Source: Pelecanus crispus
Lineage: Eukaryota; Chordata; Aves; Pelecaniformes; Pelecanidae
DNA: 64,000 bases
Direction of reading: 5' to 3'
Assembly: GCF_030463565.1 (NCBI RefSeq)
Contig: NC_134649.1
Span: forward strand, 196,001 to 260,000
In this document: positions 9,691-21,589 of the stretch, one piece after another
Position numbering within the stretch: the first letter of the stretch is position 1
How the letters are laid out: every line of letters begins with the position of its first letter
Notes under the pieces: model-generated
Databases searched by the model: none
The model's input: the letters and a program-made list of their open reading frames with translations, nothing else
Told to the model about the DNA's origin: nothing
Program-made: the position numbers and the translations under genes

Positions 9691-12169
9691 GAAAGATCAA
9701 GGCCTGAACAAAGAACAAAGTCCCTTTAGGCAGTCACCTATTTTTCCCTGCTTCTTAGAAATGTCACAGCCAAAACAACATTATATTTTACCTCAGTTAA
9801 AGGCATTATCTTCCTTGAGATACTGCCATAGATCTCTGGTTCCCAGAAGTATTTTTATTCATATGGACATTTTTAGCTGGGGAGGACAGGAAGTCATCAT
9901 TCCAGGCTAAAGGACTGAGAAACTGAAATTGTGTAGATTGTTCTTCCCGTGATATTATGAAGATCCTTTTTACGCTATTTTAAGCCTGCTTTCTAAATCC
10001 ATTTTTATAATGGTCATTTACCTGTGATTCATCGTCCTTCACTGTTCAGAGGTAATTCTTTTGCCTGCTTTTGCCACCTCTCATTCTGTGATGCTTGTCA
10101 GGACCTCTAATTAATCTGTGATCAGCCCAGTCAGCTCTTGATCTTTCATGGGGGTGCCAGCTACTGCTGCAGTGCATGAAAGCAGAAACTTAGACCATAA
10201 TTGCTATACAGATCTACTATATGGATCCAGAGTGTAAATTTACAGGGAAAAGGAGGAACTTAGCCTGGAGATCCCTCATTTCACTGCTTTATGCAGTGCA
10301 CACACACTAGGACTCAAGCCACACCAATTCTACCGTGACCACAGACAGCTCTGATTCACATCAGAAAGCAACAGAAATATCATTATTCTATCATTTGATG
10401 GTACAGTAGAAGTACGCAAATGGATCACATCATAAAAACCCACCTCCTAATTGTAAACAGTCTTCCCTCGAGGTTCTAGTCTCTATGGTACAGAACCATG
10501 CTTGGATATTCTTTTCAAGCTTTCACTCCGGTTTGCATGTCTCCTGTTTCTTTTCTCCTTGGCAGGAAGCCAGCTGGAGGAGCATCTCTGCACTGCAGTG
10601 AAAAGCTGCAGCTCTGGAAAGCTACCATGTCAAAAATAAGCAGCAAGTATTAAGACTGAATCACCTGAAAACAGAAGGCACTTCTACCAGCTGGTATGGA
10701 AATCTCTGAAAATCTTTAATCTTCATGTTTTGTCATCATGTTTTCCCTCTGTGATCTACAATCCTACTTTCATGATAGAATTTATTGTACACTGGTGTTT
10801 ATTTGCAGGTTTATTGCTTTATTCACATATTTACCTGCTTCAGTGCAATCCCTTGAGACAAACTAAATGAATACTGCTATGGAGGTTACAACACACAGAA
10901 ATAAATTAAACCCTTTTGATGCACTAATTCTCTCTGTTTATGAGATCTATTTCACAAAGATCATAGCCAGTGGTGTCACCACAATTTAATGTGAAAAAGA
11001 CCTATTGCATCATCTCCTAAGTTATCTGTTGAGAGCTAGAGCACCTTTTGATTAAAGATCTCAGCTTGAGAAAACTCTGTAAGCTAGTAACATCAGTTGT
11101 AGCCTGCAGAGATAATTATTCTGGATTTTTCCCCCTTTCTGTGGTTGGTTTTTTTCCTGATTATCTTCTGGCAGAGTCTTATGACACTATAGATTCACAT
11201 ATGCTTGCCAAAACGCCAGCTGTCCGAACCTTCTGAGGTTTCAGCTGTGTCTTCACTGCAGGCTTGGTGGGTACTAAGGAACAAAACAAACAGGGCAGGA
11301 CACTGGGTTATCTACCCATCAAGCCTCCTAACTGTAGCTCAGCTCTATGGAAATCTTGCAGACTGCAGGGGGCAGAACTGACATTGTTTTAGGAAACAGT
11401 GCAGATTATTGCTGACTTGACTCGTTTTACAATAGCTGGGCTGCTTTTCCACCCAGCTGCATCAGCACAGGATGAATCTTCTTTTCTTTGTCGGAAGACA
11501 TGGATTTTTCTATCTGCACCTGGTGGGTTTCCCTTGTTCAGCATGCAGAAGTCTCATACTTCGAGTTTGCTCAGCTTTTCCGCACACTGCGTTGAAGTGC
11601 TTTGACAATGTGGCTAGCTAGAACAGACTGCTAGTGATACGGACTTGTGCCCTGAATTAAAGCCCTCTTTGGTCACCCGGGACGTTCAGAACTCCTGTCT
11701 ACACAGCTGTCTGTCTGCACAGCAGTTGACAGCTCACAACAGTTTTACACTGCTGGCTGGCCGAGTTCAGAGAGATTTTTCTCGTATCTCGTGTTTCTGG
11801 AATCTAGGGAATCTCATCACTCACTTTTGGAGACCATTACACTTGTCTTTAATTGAACAGGAGGAAGAACCACCAGGAAGAGACGAAGATCTGACCTGAC
11901 TGTTCTGCTTACTACCAAGGGATGGAGAAGAAAGAAGGAATGTAAACGATGATGCCAAGCCGAGGCATCTTTTAGCACTGCTGGCTTCCATGTCTTTATT
12001 GTGGATATTGCAACAACTCAACACCAGGCATTTAAAAATCTCCGTGGATTTCTGTATTTAAATACAACTCTTTCACACTCAAATCACGTTCAGTAAACTG
12101 AACTCCCCTCCGGATTACTCTTTTGCAGCTCCTGAGCCCGGCACACAGTTTTGAGCATCTGAGCTTGGC
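9691..12169. other. Unannotated sequence upstream of the MAP1A promoter
   Basis: AT-rich DNA without a recognisable exon or repeat. It separates the solo LTR from the MAP1A CpG island. Enhancers could be present but cannot be read from sequence alone. Confidence 0.45.
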
Positions 12170-12541
12170 CGCTGTGCCACTCCTCCCCTAAGGCCAGAAG
12201 AAGGGAGCGCAGCCGTGCCCAGCCGGGGACCGGGAGCCCCGCTCCCCCCGCGCCGGCTGGAGCTCGCCGGCGGCCGCTGTCCTCTCAGGGACGGCGCCGT
12301 GCTCCGGGCCTGCGGACAGGCCGGCCTCGGGCGGCAGGCCGGGGGCGGCAGGCCGGCGCAGCCCGCGCAGGGGACTGCCTGGGCCGGGAGAGAACCGGGG
12401 CCTCTTGGAGCCGAGGCTCTGCCGGGTCTGCCCGGGCCCTGCGCGGGCGAAAGGCCGCGGGCCTGACGGCGGCGCGGCCTCGGAGGCGCGGCCGGAGCCC
12501 GAGAGCCGGCGGCCGGCGAGCAGAGGGGCTGGCGCGGGCCG

Positions 12542-12677
12542 GGGCGGGGGCCACGCCCCCCTCCTCCGCAGTAGCGCGGGACCACGTGCCAGCTCGGCCA
12601 ATCGGGGAGGGGCTCGGGGCTCTTTAAGAGCCGCGCGCCAGTCACCGCGCGCTGCAGCAGCGGCCGCCGGGGTTGCC
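12542..12677 (+). promoter_or_regulatory. MAP1A: Core promoter and 5' UTR of MAP1A
   Basis: Reading towards the gene there is a GC box (GGGCGG, 12542-12547), an E-box CACGTG (12583-12588), a CCAAT box (12598-12602) and a TATA-like TTTAAGA (12623-12629). The start codon follows at 12678, leaving a 5' UTR of only a few tens of bases if the TATA-like motif sets the start. Which element is active is inference. Confidence 0.6.
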
Positions 12678-12837
12678 ATGGAGACCACGGCCGAGCCGGT
12701 CGCTATGGAGACGGCAGCGCCCTGGCTGCCGGGCGGGCGGCGCCGCCGGGAGCCGCGGAGGCACGCGCTGCTCGTCGTGATCGGGGAGATCGGGACGGAG
12801 CCGGAGCGGGGGGCGCTGCGCGGCGCCCTGGAGCGCG
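12678..12837 (+). CDS. MAP1A: MAP1-family protein, coding exon 1 (likely MAP1A long form)
   Basis: Exon 1 encodes 53 codons plus one base. It opens METTAEPVAMETAAPWLPGG, then a basic run (RRRREPRR) and HALLVVIGEIGTEPERG, which aligns with the hydrophobic LLVV-GEI segment near the N-terminus of MAP1B. The start has a strong Kozak context (GCCATGG). An in-frame ATG exists at 12405, but it lies upstream of the CCAAT and TATA-like motifs and is unlikely to be transcribed. The donor is GCG then GTGAGG (12838). The exon ends in phase 1, and the G joins GA of exon 2 to give the glycine of the GIRSW motif. MAP1A is a neuronal microtubule-binding protein that is cleaved into a heavy chain and a light chain (family knowledge). 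I favour MAP1A over MAP1B because the sequence differs clearly from vertebrate MAP1B, and over MAP1S with less certainty. Confidence 0.82.
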
Positions 12838-14929
12838 GTGAGGAGCGGGGCCGCGGCGGGAGGCCCCGCGGCCGGGCCGGGCCGGGGCGAGGCGGGGGCG
12901 GCCCGCGCCTCCGAGTGCTGGGGGGACGCCAGCCCGCCCGCGCCTGCCGCGGTGTGCTCCCCGCCGCCGCCCGGCCCGAGCGGAGCCGCCGGTGCCCGCC
13001 CTGCCGTGCGGCACTGCCGCAGGGCTTGGCCGCCTCCCGGCGGGGCGGGCCCGCCGGTCCGGGCGGGGGAGGAGGCCCACGGGCGGCGGCCCAGGGAAGG
13101 GCTGGCGCTCTGCTGGGGCCGCCGGGGCGGGGGAGACGGAGGCCGCTTGTGGGCGCGTCCTGGGCCCGCCGTTGCCGGGAAGGGCCGGGGGCCGGGGGAG
13201 GAGCTCTGCGGGGCTCGGGTGGGCTCCGTGGGCTCGGGCGTGGCCCGCGGCCCGTGGCGCAGCCCGCAGGGCTAACGGCGAGCGGAGCGTCCGCTCGGGC
13301 GAGAAGGAGCCCAGGGACAGATGGCACCCGCAGCGGGTCAGGCGGGCTCCGTGCCCGCACGCTCGCAGGCGTTCAGGCCATTGCTGAGCCTCTTTTCTCC
13401 CCCGAGCATTCCTTTATTTGCATTAGTGAAATGCAGTTAACACTGCTTTTGAATGTCTTAAGGCTTGAAGACATTTTATGGTTCTAATTTTCCCCAAGTT
13501 TCTATTTGATTAGTGCGTCAGTGGATTCCATCTTATTTCCATCTTACCCTAAACTTCTATCTTATTAGTTGGAGGATTTGTCTAGCTTGCCTGTTTACTG
13601 CGGTGCAAGGGGACAGCTGCAAACAGAGGCCGGTTGTGCTATGGCCTCTCCCTGTCTAAGGAGCAGCTACGTGGACCAGAGAGGCTGCGGGAGGATAAGG
13701 CACAACAGTGAAGTGAACTGCTACAGGAATGACACAGAGCAAGATTGGACTGCCGTAACATTTTGCTCCTTTGTTATCCATATTGTGGTAGCACCCAGGG
13801 GCCTTGGCAATGAGTGTCTTTGTGTATTAGATGCAGTGCTCTTTAAAAGCAAGGGGGAAGGAGGTGGTGAGATGGTAGTTCTTGTTTTGTGGCAGTTTCT
13901 GATGGTTCCTCAGAAAAAGGGAAAGCGGAGGTTGTGTGCTACATCAGGACCTTAAGGGAATCCCTGTTCTAATAAGCAGTTTAGTATACCTCTGAGAAAT
14001 AAAGGAACAGCCTTTTAACTTTGCATGCACTTCTTTCCCCCCACACCCCATTTCCAAGATACATTGGTTTAAAGGATCCCAGTGGTAACAGTTGTAACTA
14101 TTGGCCAAACTGTGTTATTTGGAGATACTTCTGTGACTGTTTTCCTCTCAAGCATCAACAGTACTGAGGAACAGATGGACAGTGCAATTTAAGAGAGGGG
14201 GTGGGTGTAAAAATGTCAAATCTGGTCCAATGTCTCCACTTCAGCATCTTTTCCATCCATCTCTGCTGGCAGGCCATTTACCAGCTACTTTGAGAGCAGT
14301 GTTTCATTCCCTTTTCCAAGGGATGGATTTATTCAGTAAGGGTAGGTCAGATTATGACCTTTTGGCCTCTGAAAGCCCCTCTTTGAAGGGGTGGCTACTC
14401 CTGCTTTCTGCACAACAGGATGATCAACTTTGCTTGGCACTTCACTGAACTGGTATGACAACGTGAATCCTTATCCATTCTCTGAATCTTGGAAATAGTG
14501 GTAGACCAGACTGTAAACTAATGGATTTTGCTCTTTGCTTCTGTGGTCATATGCCAATAACCTGGGAATTTCCACTGGAGAGAAAAAATAAATGCCAATT
14601 TTGCAACATAAATTGTCATTGCCACAGCGGAACTAAGTTCTACAGTTAGTTTTGTCTGACCAGAAACCTACTGAAATTCTGCCAAGTGCAAACACTTCTT
14701 TGCATGAGAGCCATTTAAGCAGTATTGGTAAGTTACTAACAGTAGAAGTGAACTGCTGAGGGAACTAGGAACCTGGATTTTGGACTTTCCTGTGTCACTG
14801 ACTTGGAGTAGGACCTCCAGCAAGTCATAGAGAAGTTTTCCCCACTGTGAAATGGGAGAATGAAGTCTTCTTGAAATAGACCAAGATCTGCAAATTGGAA
14901 GATGGATATAAAAAGTAAGAATAGTTAAA
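12838..14929. other. MAP1A intron 1, left part
   Basis: Intron 1 runs from 12838 to 18150 (about 5.3 kb). The first 550 bases belong to the CpG island. After that I see no exon or clear repeat up to the CR1 at 14931. The open frame at 13569-13955 has no recognisable content. Confidence 0.55.
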
Positions 14930-14930
14930 A

Positions 14931-15262
14931 TCATAGAATGCTTTGGGTTGGAAGGGACCTTTATAGATCATCCAGCCCAACCCCCTGCAGCGAGCAGGGA
15001 CAGCTTTAACCAGATCAGGGTGCTCAGAGCCCCGTCCAACCTGACCTTGAATGTTTCTAGGGATGGGGCCTCCACTGCCTCTCTGGGCAACCTGTGCCAG
15101 TGCTTCAACACCCTCATTGTAAAAAAATTTCTTTATTATGTCTAGTCTAACTCTATTCTTCTTTAGTTTAAATCCATTATTCCTTGTCCTGTCACAACAG
15201 GCCTTGCTAAAAAGATTGCCCCCATCCTTCCTGTAGGCCCCCTTGATGGGGGGCCTATATAT
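14931..15262 (-). mobile_element. CR1 LINE 3' end, minus orientation
   Basis: It begins on the + strand with 'atcatagaatgctttgggttggaagggacc', the reverse complement of a CR1 3' tail. It continues through the C-terminal coding block ('tctctgggcaacctgtgccagtgcttcaac', 'ccttgtcctgtcacaacagg'). It lies in MAP1A intron 1. Confidence 0.88.
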
Positions 15263-18150
15263 AAAATGACAGCAGGGTCTTGAGATCTGTCAACAGACAG
15301 CATGTTATAATGTTGGAGATAGCTATACTTTTGATTCGGGGAGTTCAAGAAATGTGGAAATGGTACACACATGATGATTCCCATTTCTTAAGTGATAGCT
15401 TGCTGGAGAGGGTTCATGTGTGGTTTGTGTGAGGGTTGAACAGGCCTGAGCAGAAGATTTGATTTCCTTGGGAAACAAAGCAGTGTAAATAACAAAATGC
15501 TTCTGCACTTCAGAAAAGCATTTTTCTGCAACTCTGGTAAGTATGGTAAGGGGCTTATAGCCTTGATAACAATCTGATTAACAAAACTGGCAAATAAAGT
15601 TGGCAAGCAAAGGTGGTCCTAAGTGTTAGATACTATACATCTAGACTGGGTTTTTTTATTGCACAGGCACGGCACCACAGTCAACAGAACAGACACAAAA
15701 CAAAACCTAGCTTTTTCACCCTTTAGAAAAACCTAAAAACACAAAGATTTTTTTCAGCGAATAAATCTCTTGCTCTGGCTGATCCAAAAAGTGTGCTTTT
15801 CCAGACTTCTTCCTATACCGTTGTTTGGGAGAATGGAATAGTCAATATAGGACACTATGGGAACCTGCTTGTTTCCATGTGTAGTGCTTCTTACACAATG
15901 CCACTGCCTGTCTGTGGGATGCTTGAACAACACTTATTCTGAAATGCTGTCTAATAAATACTGGTCTTATTTTTCTGTTCCTGTGTGACTTTCGTCCAGT
16001 TTTGAAACAATATCTGGAAGACTAGGTCTGGTATTAGGGGCAAATGCCAAATCTTATAAGCCAATTAACCTCAGCAGGAGATAAAAAAAGTTCACAAGGG
16101 CATAAGGGAAGAGATGGAAAACTGATGAGTCACATGGTACCTTACCCAAGCTGTGCATATGCAAAGAGCATGAATATTTAGAAACCTTATTATGGTACAG
16201 TCTGCACTCCTGTATCGGGAGGTAGAGGATCCTAATCGGCAAGGACAATGTTCTGGCTCCTGTGCCATGGGATGATAAATTGAAATTGTGGCAAGTGGGG
16301 AGAGATTAGGAGTAACTTCAAGACTACCTGGAGGGGAAAAATGTTGAATAAACTGTTGCAAGTAGGATGATGAGTGAGATGATCATTTCACTCTTGCCTT
16401 TCCTTGCTCTGAAAGAGGATCTCCTCTTTCTGTATCCTAGAGGATGTAGCAGTACCTCAGATAGCGTTTATTGCTGCAGTAGGACACCATGACGGTGACA
16501 CAGCAGCTACAGTCAGCAGGATTTGCCCTGCAGAGTGCCACCTTGTTCCTGTCCAGGTCAGAATGTTCATCAGTACTACATTAAGATGTACTTATATTGG
16601 ACACTTATTTAAACAATCATGCTTTCCAGGGGTACAGCATAGGAAAACATTTTGTTCACCTTCTTGCTCCCTGTCTTTTATTACATGTTTCATGTGTTCC
16701 TATCCCATGCCCAGACTGAAAGGAATAGATGTTCTGTGACACTGAAGGTGGTGGTAAGTTGTTTTTTTTCTTTCCTTTCTTTTTCCCCCACCTGACATTC
16801 AGAGGGTTTACTGAGGTTTTTTCGTGCACTCTGCAGTGCAGACTGTCAGGTAATAAATAAGCTATGTTACTCTACTGTGTCAGCTGTCACCAGAAAAAGA
16901 AACTAAGAACAAAATTTTCTTGAGCTGCTGTAGATTATACAGGCCTTGAGACTACTGAACTGTGTGATGCAATGATTACTAACTCTATCTTGGTTATGTA
17001 TAGAAAGCTGGAGCTTGTATCCTAGAAGATCCTGTTTCCCACCAGTGGCCAGCAGAAGCAGTTGCACAACATGGAGTTAGTGTGCTGGAGAACTAGAACT
17101 GCAGTAACTGGGAATGATATCTCCAAGAAAAATGAACATGCTTCACTTGAAAGGAGGCAGATAGCAGATGCAATAAAACTTTATATTTTATGCAAGAGAG
17201 GACAATGTCTCCAGAAGATGGTGGGAGAACTCTCAGTGAGAACCCCATCAATAAACACTGGGGCTGAAATTCTTGTTTTAGTTAACTCTTAAAGTCTGTG
17301 GCATTAGCCTTCGACATCTGTACTTCAGCAGGCAGCAACAAGATGCTGGCGTAGCGATTCATGCTGATATCCTGGTTTTGTTCATGGTGCCAGAGTGTAG
17401 TATCGCATCATCTAGGAGAGTCTGCTCCTTACTGGGTTGTGAAGATCTGTGATCTGTAGTGTTTGGTGTCATCCAGAATGTACAACTGCTCACACTGAGG
17501 TCTGAAGGTGACTTCCCCAGCATGGCGTGGTGCCACTTGCTTTGGGAGCAGATGCTGCTTCCTGCTGTGATATGAAGGCGATTAGCTTACAAAGATTACA
17601 TAGATTAAAGAGCAAACTCAAAGGGTCTCCGTGGGATCAGGGGCTTTGAAGGAATGATTAGGCAGAGCAAGTTGGGGGGGGTGGTTTCTGTGACTTGGAG
17701 GATGCACAGACTGTAAGAGCAGAGAAGCTGGTGTCTCTGAGCTGTTTAATAGTTTAGCCATCCGGTAGACCATCTCTACTAGTGACCAATACTGGATAAT
17801 GCAGCAGATGCAAAACTAACATAAGGTATTTGCTTGGTTAGGCGGTAGTGTAATTTATTTTGCCTCAATCCCTTGTAGCTTGTTAGTTTCGCTTGCGTGA
17901 AGCCCAAGTTGAATGAAGACTTGCTCACTGCATGTACTTCAGGAATAGGTGTTTTATGGAAGGTAAGCATCCTATGGCCCTCTGCTTTTGAATACTGTCT
18001 CCATCCTAAGTATGCTCTTCTGGAAGAGCATCACTGGTCCTTGTGTGTCCTGTTAACTTCTGTTTCCACTTCTGTTTCTGGAGTAAATGTAATAATGCTC
18101 ACTATTGTTTTGGTTTTGTGTTTTTTTTTTTTTTTCCTCCTGTTGGGCAG
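15263..18150. other. MAP1A intron 1, right part, with polypyrimidine tract
   Basis: No exon or repeat is recognised. The last 40 bases form a strong acceptor: a long T run (about 18120-18135), then CCTCCTGTTGGGCAG ending at 18150. Confidence 0.6.
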
Positions 18151-18252
18151 GAATTCGCTCCTGGAACATTAACATTCTCTCCTGTGACCTGAATCAGCAA
18201 CTGCGACTCTTTGTAACCCGCCACCTGGCTCAGTTTTCTTCAGAAGTCAAAG
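18151..18252 (+). CDS. MAP1A: MAP1A coding exon 2
   Basis: This 102-base exon encodes (G)IRSWNINILSCDLNQQL and then RLFVTRHLAQFSSEVK. It matches the MAP1 signature G-I-R-S-W, D-L-x-Q-x-L-x-x-F-V-[ST]-R-H, F-S-x-E-V that is shared with MAP1B and MAP1S. The acceptor is TTGGGCAG (18150) and the donor is AAAG then GTCAGC (18253). Entry and exit are both phase 1, so the split glycine codons at both ends are restored on joining to exons 1 and 3. The N-terminal region belongs to the heavy chain. Confidence 0.88.
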
Positions 18253-19289
18253 GTCAGCTTTTTGGTTTATCAGCATTAACTTTTGACTTTTCTTTTGGGT
18301 TTGGGGGTGGGGGGGACACACAACAAATCGGAATAAAGCTGATTGTGATTTAGAATGTCAAATTCAATGAGTGAGTTGTTTGCCCAGGATTCTGGAGGCA
18401 TGAATACTAAAGAAGAAAAACTATCTTAAGGATCTTTTGGATGCAAAGAATTTAACTTAAAATTACATATCTTACTACTGAGAATAGAGTGAGTAGAAAC
18501 AAGTGCTGTTTAAAAGCCTGTTAAGTTAGTAAGTTAGAATTTGTCTGTCCGTCTTCTGTACCTTATTCAGGTGGCACAATATAGTTTTATTATGTAAGCT
18601 ATTTATTATCTCTCTCTTCTGTTTGGGTTTTAGAATGTAGTTTTGTATGCAGAAAATGTGTTGCAAGTAGTGTGTAAGACTAGTCAAATGACTTTCTGAA
18701 TCCCTTTTTTTGAAGGCCTATCTCCCTTTCCTGAGAAGAACAATGAATAAGAGCGTTATAAAAATGACATTAACAGTTAGAAAGTGAAAAGTTTGCACTC
18801 CGGTTAGGCTGTTTGTAATAATCATATGTAATGTATGTTAAAGTTACTATAGTAAGCACAGATGACACTGTTGCAAAATCTTTTTTATATAAGACTGCCT
18901 TATAGTTCACTGTACATCTTACACTCTGTCAAAGCTTCTGAATATATTTTCCAGTTGGGGAAGTTGTTCTCCTAATGGATAGCTGTGAAAGAGGGTGCCT
19001 GGACTATTCTCAAATGTGCCACTGATGGAGAGGACTCTTTAACTTTCCTGTGACTTTTTAACATGGGGACAAAGTCTCACTCCTTGCAAAGCAGCACACA
19101 CTCACGGGATTAAAATACTGTGTATGAAGCATATCAGCTGAAACACTCAGCAGAAGATCTGTCTAAATTTGAAGTGACTATAACAGAGTCTATGGTACAA
19201 ACGGACTAAGCACTAACAAGTCACCATAAGTATAGCATTTGCCCAAGAATTCTTATAACTCACGGTTGAAATATCTGGATTAATTAGCA
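18253..19289. other. MAP1A intron 2, first kilobase
   Basis: No exon or confident repeat is seen. Intron 2 extends to 61512, about 43 kb. Confidence 0.5.
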
Positions 19290-20390
19290 ACATGTATCCC
19301 CATCACTTCCCTGCCTTGGTTCCTGAGGAGCAAGGGGTGATAAGTGTGATGCCAGTCTATAAAGAATGTTCCATGAGGGAGCTGGGGAATTGCCGGTCTG
19401 TTAACCAACTGCCAGGTCTACTGGGCAAATCGGTAGTAACTACAATAAAAGGCAGAATTAATGTCTGCCTGGGAAGAGTCACCATTGGTTCTGTGAAGGG
19501 AAGTCCTGCTTTTCAAATGTCCTGAAGCTCTTTGAAGAGATCAGCAAACATATAGATGAGTGATTTAGTCTACCAGCCAAAAATGTTTTGGGAATCTATG
19601 TCCATGAACTCTGTTTAAGGAAGCCTATTGACCATAGAATTAGGGGCCAGGCTTTGGTATGCAGACGTTACTGAGAGAAGGATGGGTAAACAGAAGTTCT
19701 GATGTAAATAGCCAGCTCCATCAATGGAAGTGGATTGCCAGTTGAGTTCAGCAAGGTACATGCTACTTAACATGGCTATTTAAATGTTAAAGGGTGAGCA
19801 GTGAGGCAAGTTCGATAATCCAAAGTCATTCAGGACTCAGTAATGCTGAGTCCTGACTGAAGAATTTAAGCTGTGTAAGGTAACTGTCCATATGCAAAAA
19901 CAACCCCCAAATGTAGCTTCCAATTAAAAAAAAAAAGGTGGAAGCATTAATTCAGTGCTTGGCAGCAAACAAAACAGATAAAATGTTAGGAATTAGTGGG
20001 CGAGAACAAAACAAAGACCATCACGGTACTGTATATTAGATCCCAGATCTTGAATACTGTGTGGTTTTGGTCCCCTTATCTCAAATGTAGTGGAACTGCA
20101 GTAGAGCTCAGAGGGGTGATGAGGATGGTCAGAGGTCTGGAGTAACTTTCTTTCAAGAAATCAAGTAAGCTGAGATGCTTCAGTTTGGAAAAGAATTGAC
20201 TAAAGAGATGAACAAGAACTAGGGGAATTAAATGAAACCGGCGGAGGTCACATTCAAAAGAAAATATGGTGATATGGGTGCACATTCAACCAATAGTGGA
20301 GCCATAGAATTTATCTTGACATCCTTTGGCAAGAAGCTTGTGTGGTTCAGAAAGGAAACTGAATAAATATTTCAAAGAGATCCTTTGGGT
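19290..20390 (+). mobile_element. Old CR1 LINE relic, plus orientation
   Basis: Remnants of the reverse-transcriptase block are visible. 'ELGNCRSVNQLPGLLGKSV' at about 19378-19434 corresponds to the G-N-Y-R-P-V-S-L region. From about 20030 the C-terminal block ('cttgaatactgtgtggttttggtcccc') can be followed. Divergence, gaps and stops are heavy. Confidence 0.65.
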
Positions 20391-21427
20391 TTGGTTTTGT
20401 TTGGGGTTTGTTTTTTTTTTTTTAGAAAGCAAACAGTAATTATTGCTAGTTAAGAAGAAACTCATGAACTAGGCTTCAACAGAAAGGGAGATTATTGGCT
20501 TTTCTCGACTGGCATAACCCTAACTTTGGACAATCAAAACCCACTGATAACTGAAAGTATAAAACTTATGATTTTTGTCTTGCTTTTGCTTTTTGTTATG
20601 TTCTAGTTTTTATCTGGGATAATGGTGATGTGTCTGCATCCCATTAGGTTTAGGTCTGAAAACAAGAAATAACAAAACTCCAGCATGTATAGAAGATAGT
20701 AGACAGTTCAGTGTTTCACTGTAGGGCCTCTGGCTACCAGTTCTTTGTGCCCTGTTTTAACTTTCAAGCTCTTCATGAGCTGGCAAATAGCTGCTTTGTA
20801 AAAGCCTCTGTCGTGGCTGTGGCCTTGTGGTTCTGTAGGTGAACAGGACCTAAAAGTTGACTTAATCTCACAGCCATGTCTCCATTTGTGTATGGCAGAA
20901 CAGCTTTAACTCTAGAGCAATGTTACTGGAGCCTGAAGCATTGTCTTGATTCAGGCTGTAAGGTTGGAAATGGAATTAGACTCTGACCCTCTGTAGAGCA
21001 TGGCAGGTCCTTTTGTCTGAAGGCTTTCCCCTACAACTGCAAATATTTAATGTATTAAACATTTGAAAATGCTACCTATCTTCTCCACAGAAATTATTTC
21101 TGTAAGAGTCCTGTAAGGTTCAATGAAACCTCCTGTGGGCTTCCTCACTCAGGTCTAATTATCTGGAAAATGTGAGATATTAGTCATGATGTGGCCTAAA
21201 GGATCGTAGGTTCCTGCTATTCATCCACTGCGATCTTAAGGACTCAGGTTCTTACTGCCAACATTGCATTTGTAAGATAATGGCTAGGCTAACACTAATC
21301 TGTTTAATAAAGTGCTGTGCTATCACTGGACCTGAAAAATCCTTGCTTTATCACACTGGGGTCTAAAGATCCTGACCTGTTTTCCCAATAGTGCTTAGCA
21401 TTAAACAGGCATATGATAAAAAGTGTT
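20391..21427. other. Intron 2 sequence without recognised content
   Basis: A short T-rich tract (about 20398-20423) is the only structure noted. There is no exon or clear repeat. Confidence 0.45.
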
Positions 21428-21525
21428 CATAGAATCATAGAATTGTTTAGGTTGGAAAAAACCTTTAAGATCATCCAGTCCAACTATTAACCTAACACTA
21501 CCACGTTCACCACTAAACCAATTAA
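21428..21525 (-). mobile_element. Short CR1 3' end, minus orientation
   Basis: It begins 'catagaatcatagaattgtttaggttgga' and continues 'aagatcatccagtccaac', the reverse complement of a CR1 3' tail. It is about 100 bases long and separate from the longer CR1 that starts near 21590. Confidence 0.8.
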
Positions 21526-21589
21526 GGGGAGAGTCATAATTTCATGTTTCATGGCTTGGTGGCTGGATTATTTTTTAATAAAAGTAAAA

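Larger units (their letters stand above)
12170..13390. promoter_or_regulatory. MAP1A: CpG island over MAP1A exon 1
   Basis: Very GC- and CpG-rich sequence with sharp edges spans the region upstream of the MAP1A start, exon 1 and the first 550 bases of intron 1. The long open frames on both strands here result from scarce stop codons and are not genes. Confidence 0.88.

Noticed and set aside
12188-13487. 390-codon minus and 360-codon plus open frames around MAP1A exon 1
   Set aside because: They arise from GC-rich sequence. Only 12678-12837 of the plus frame is supported as coding, by MAP1 homology and its splice donor.
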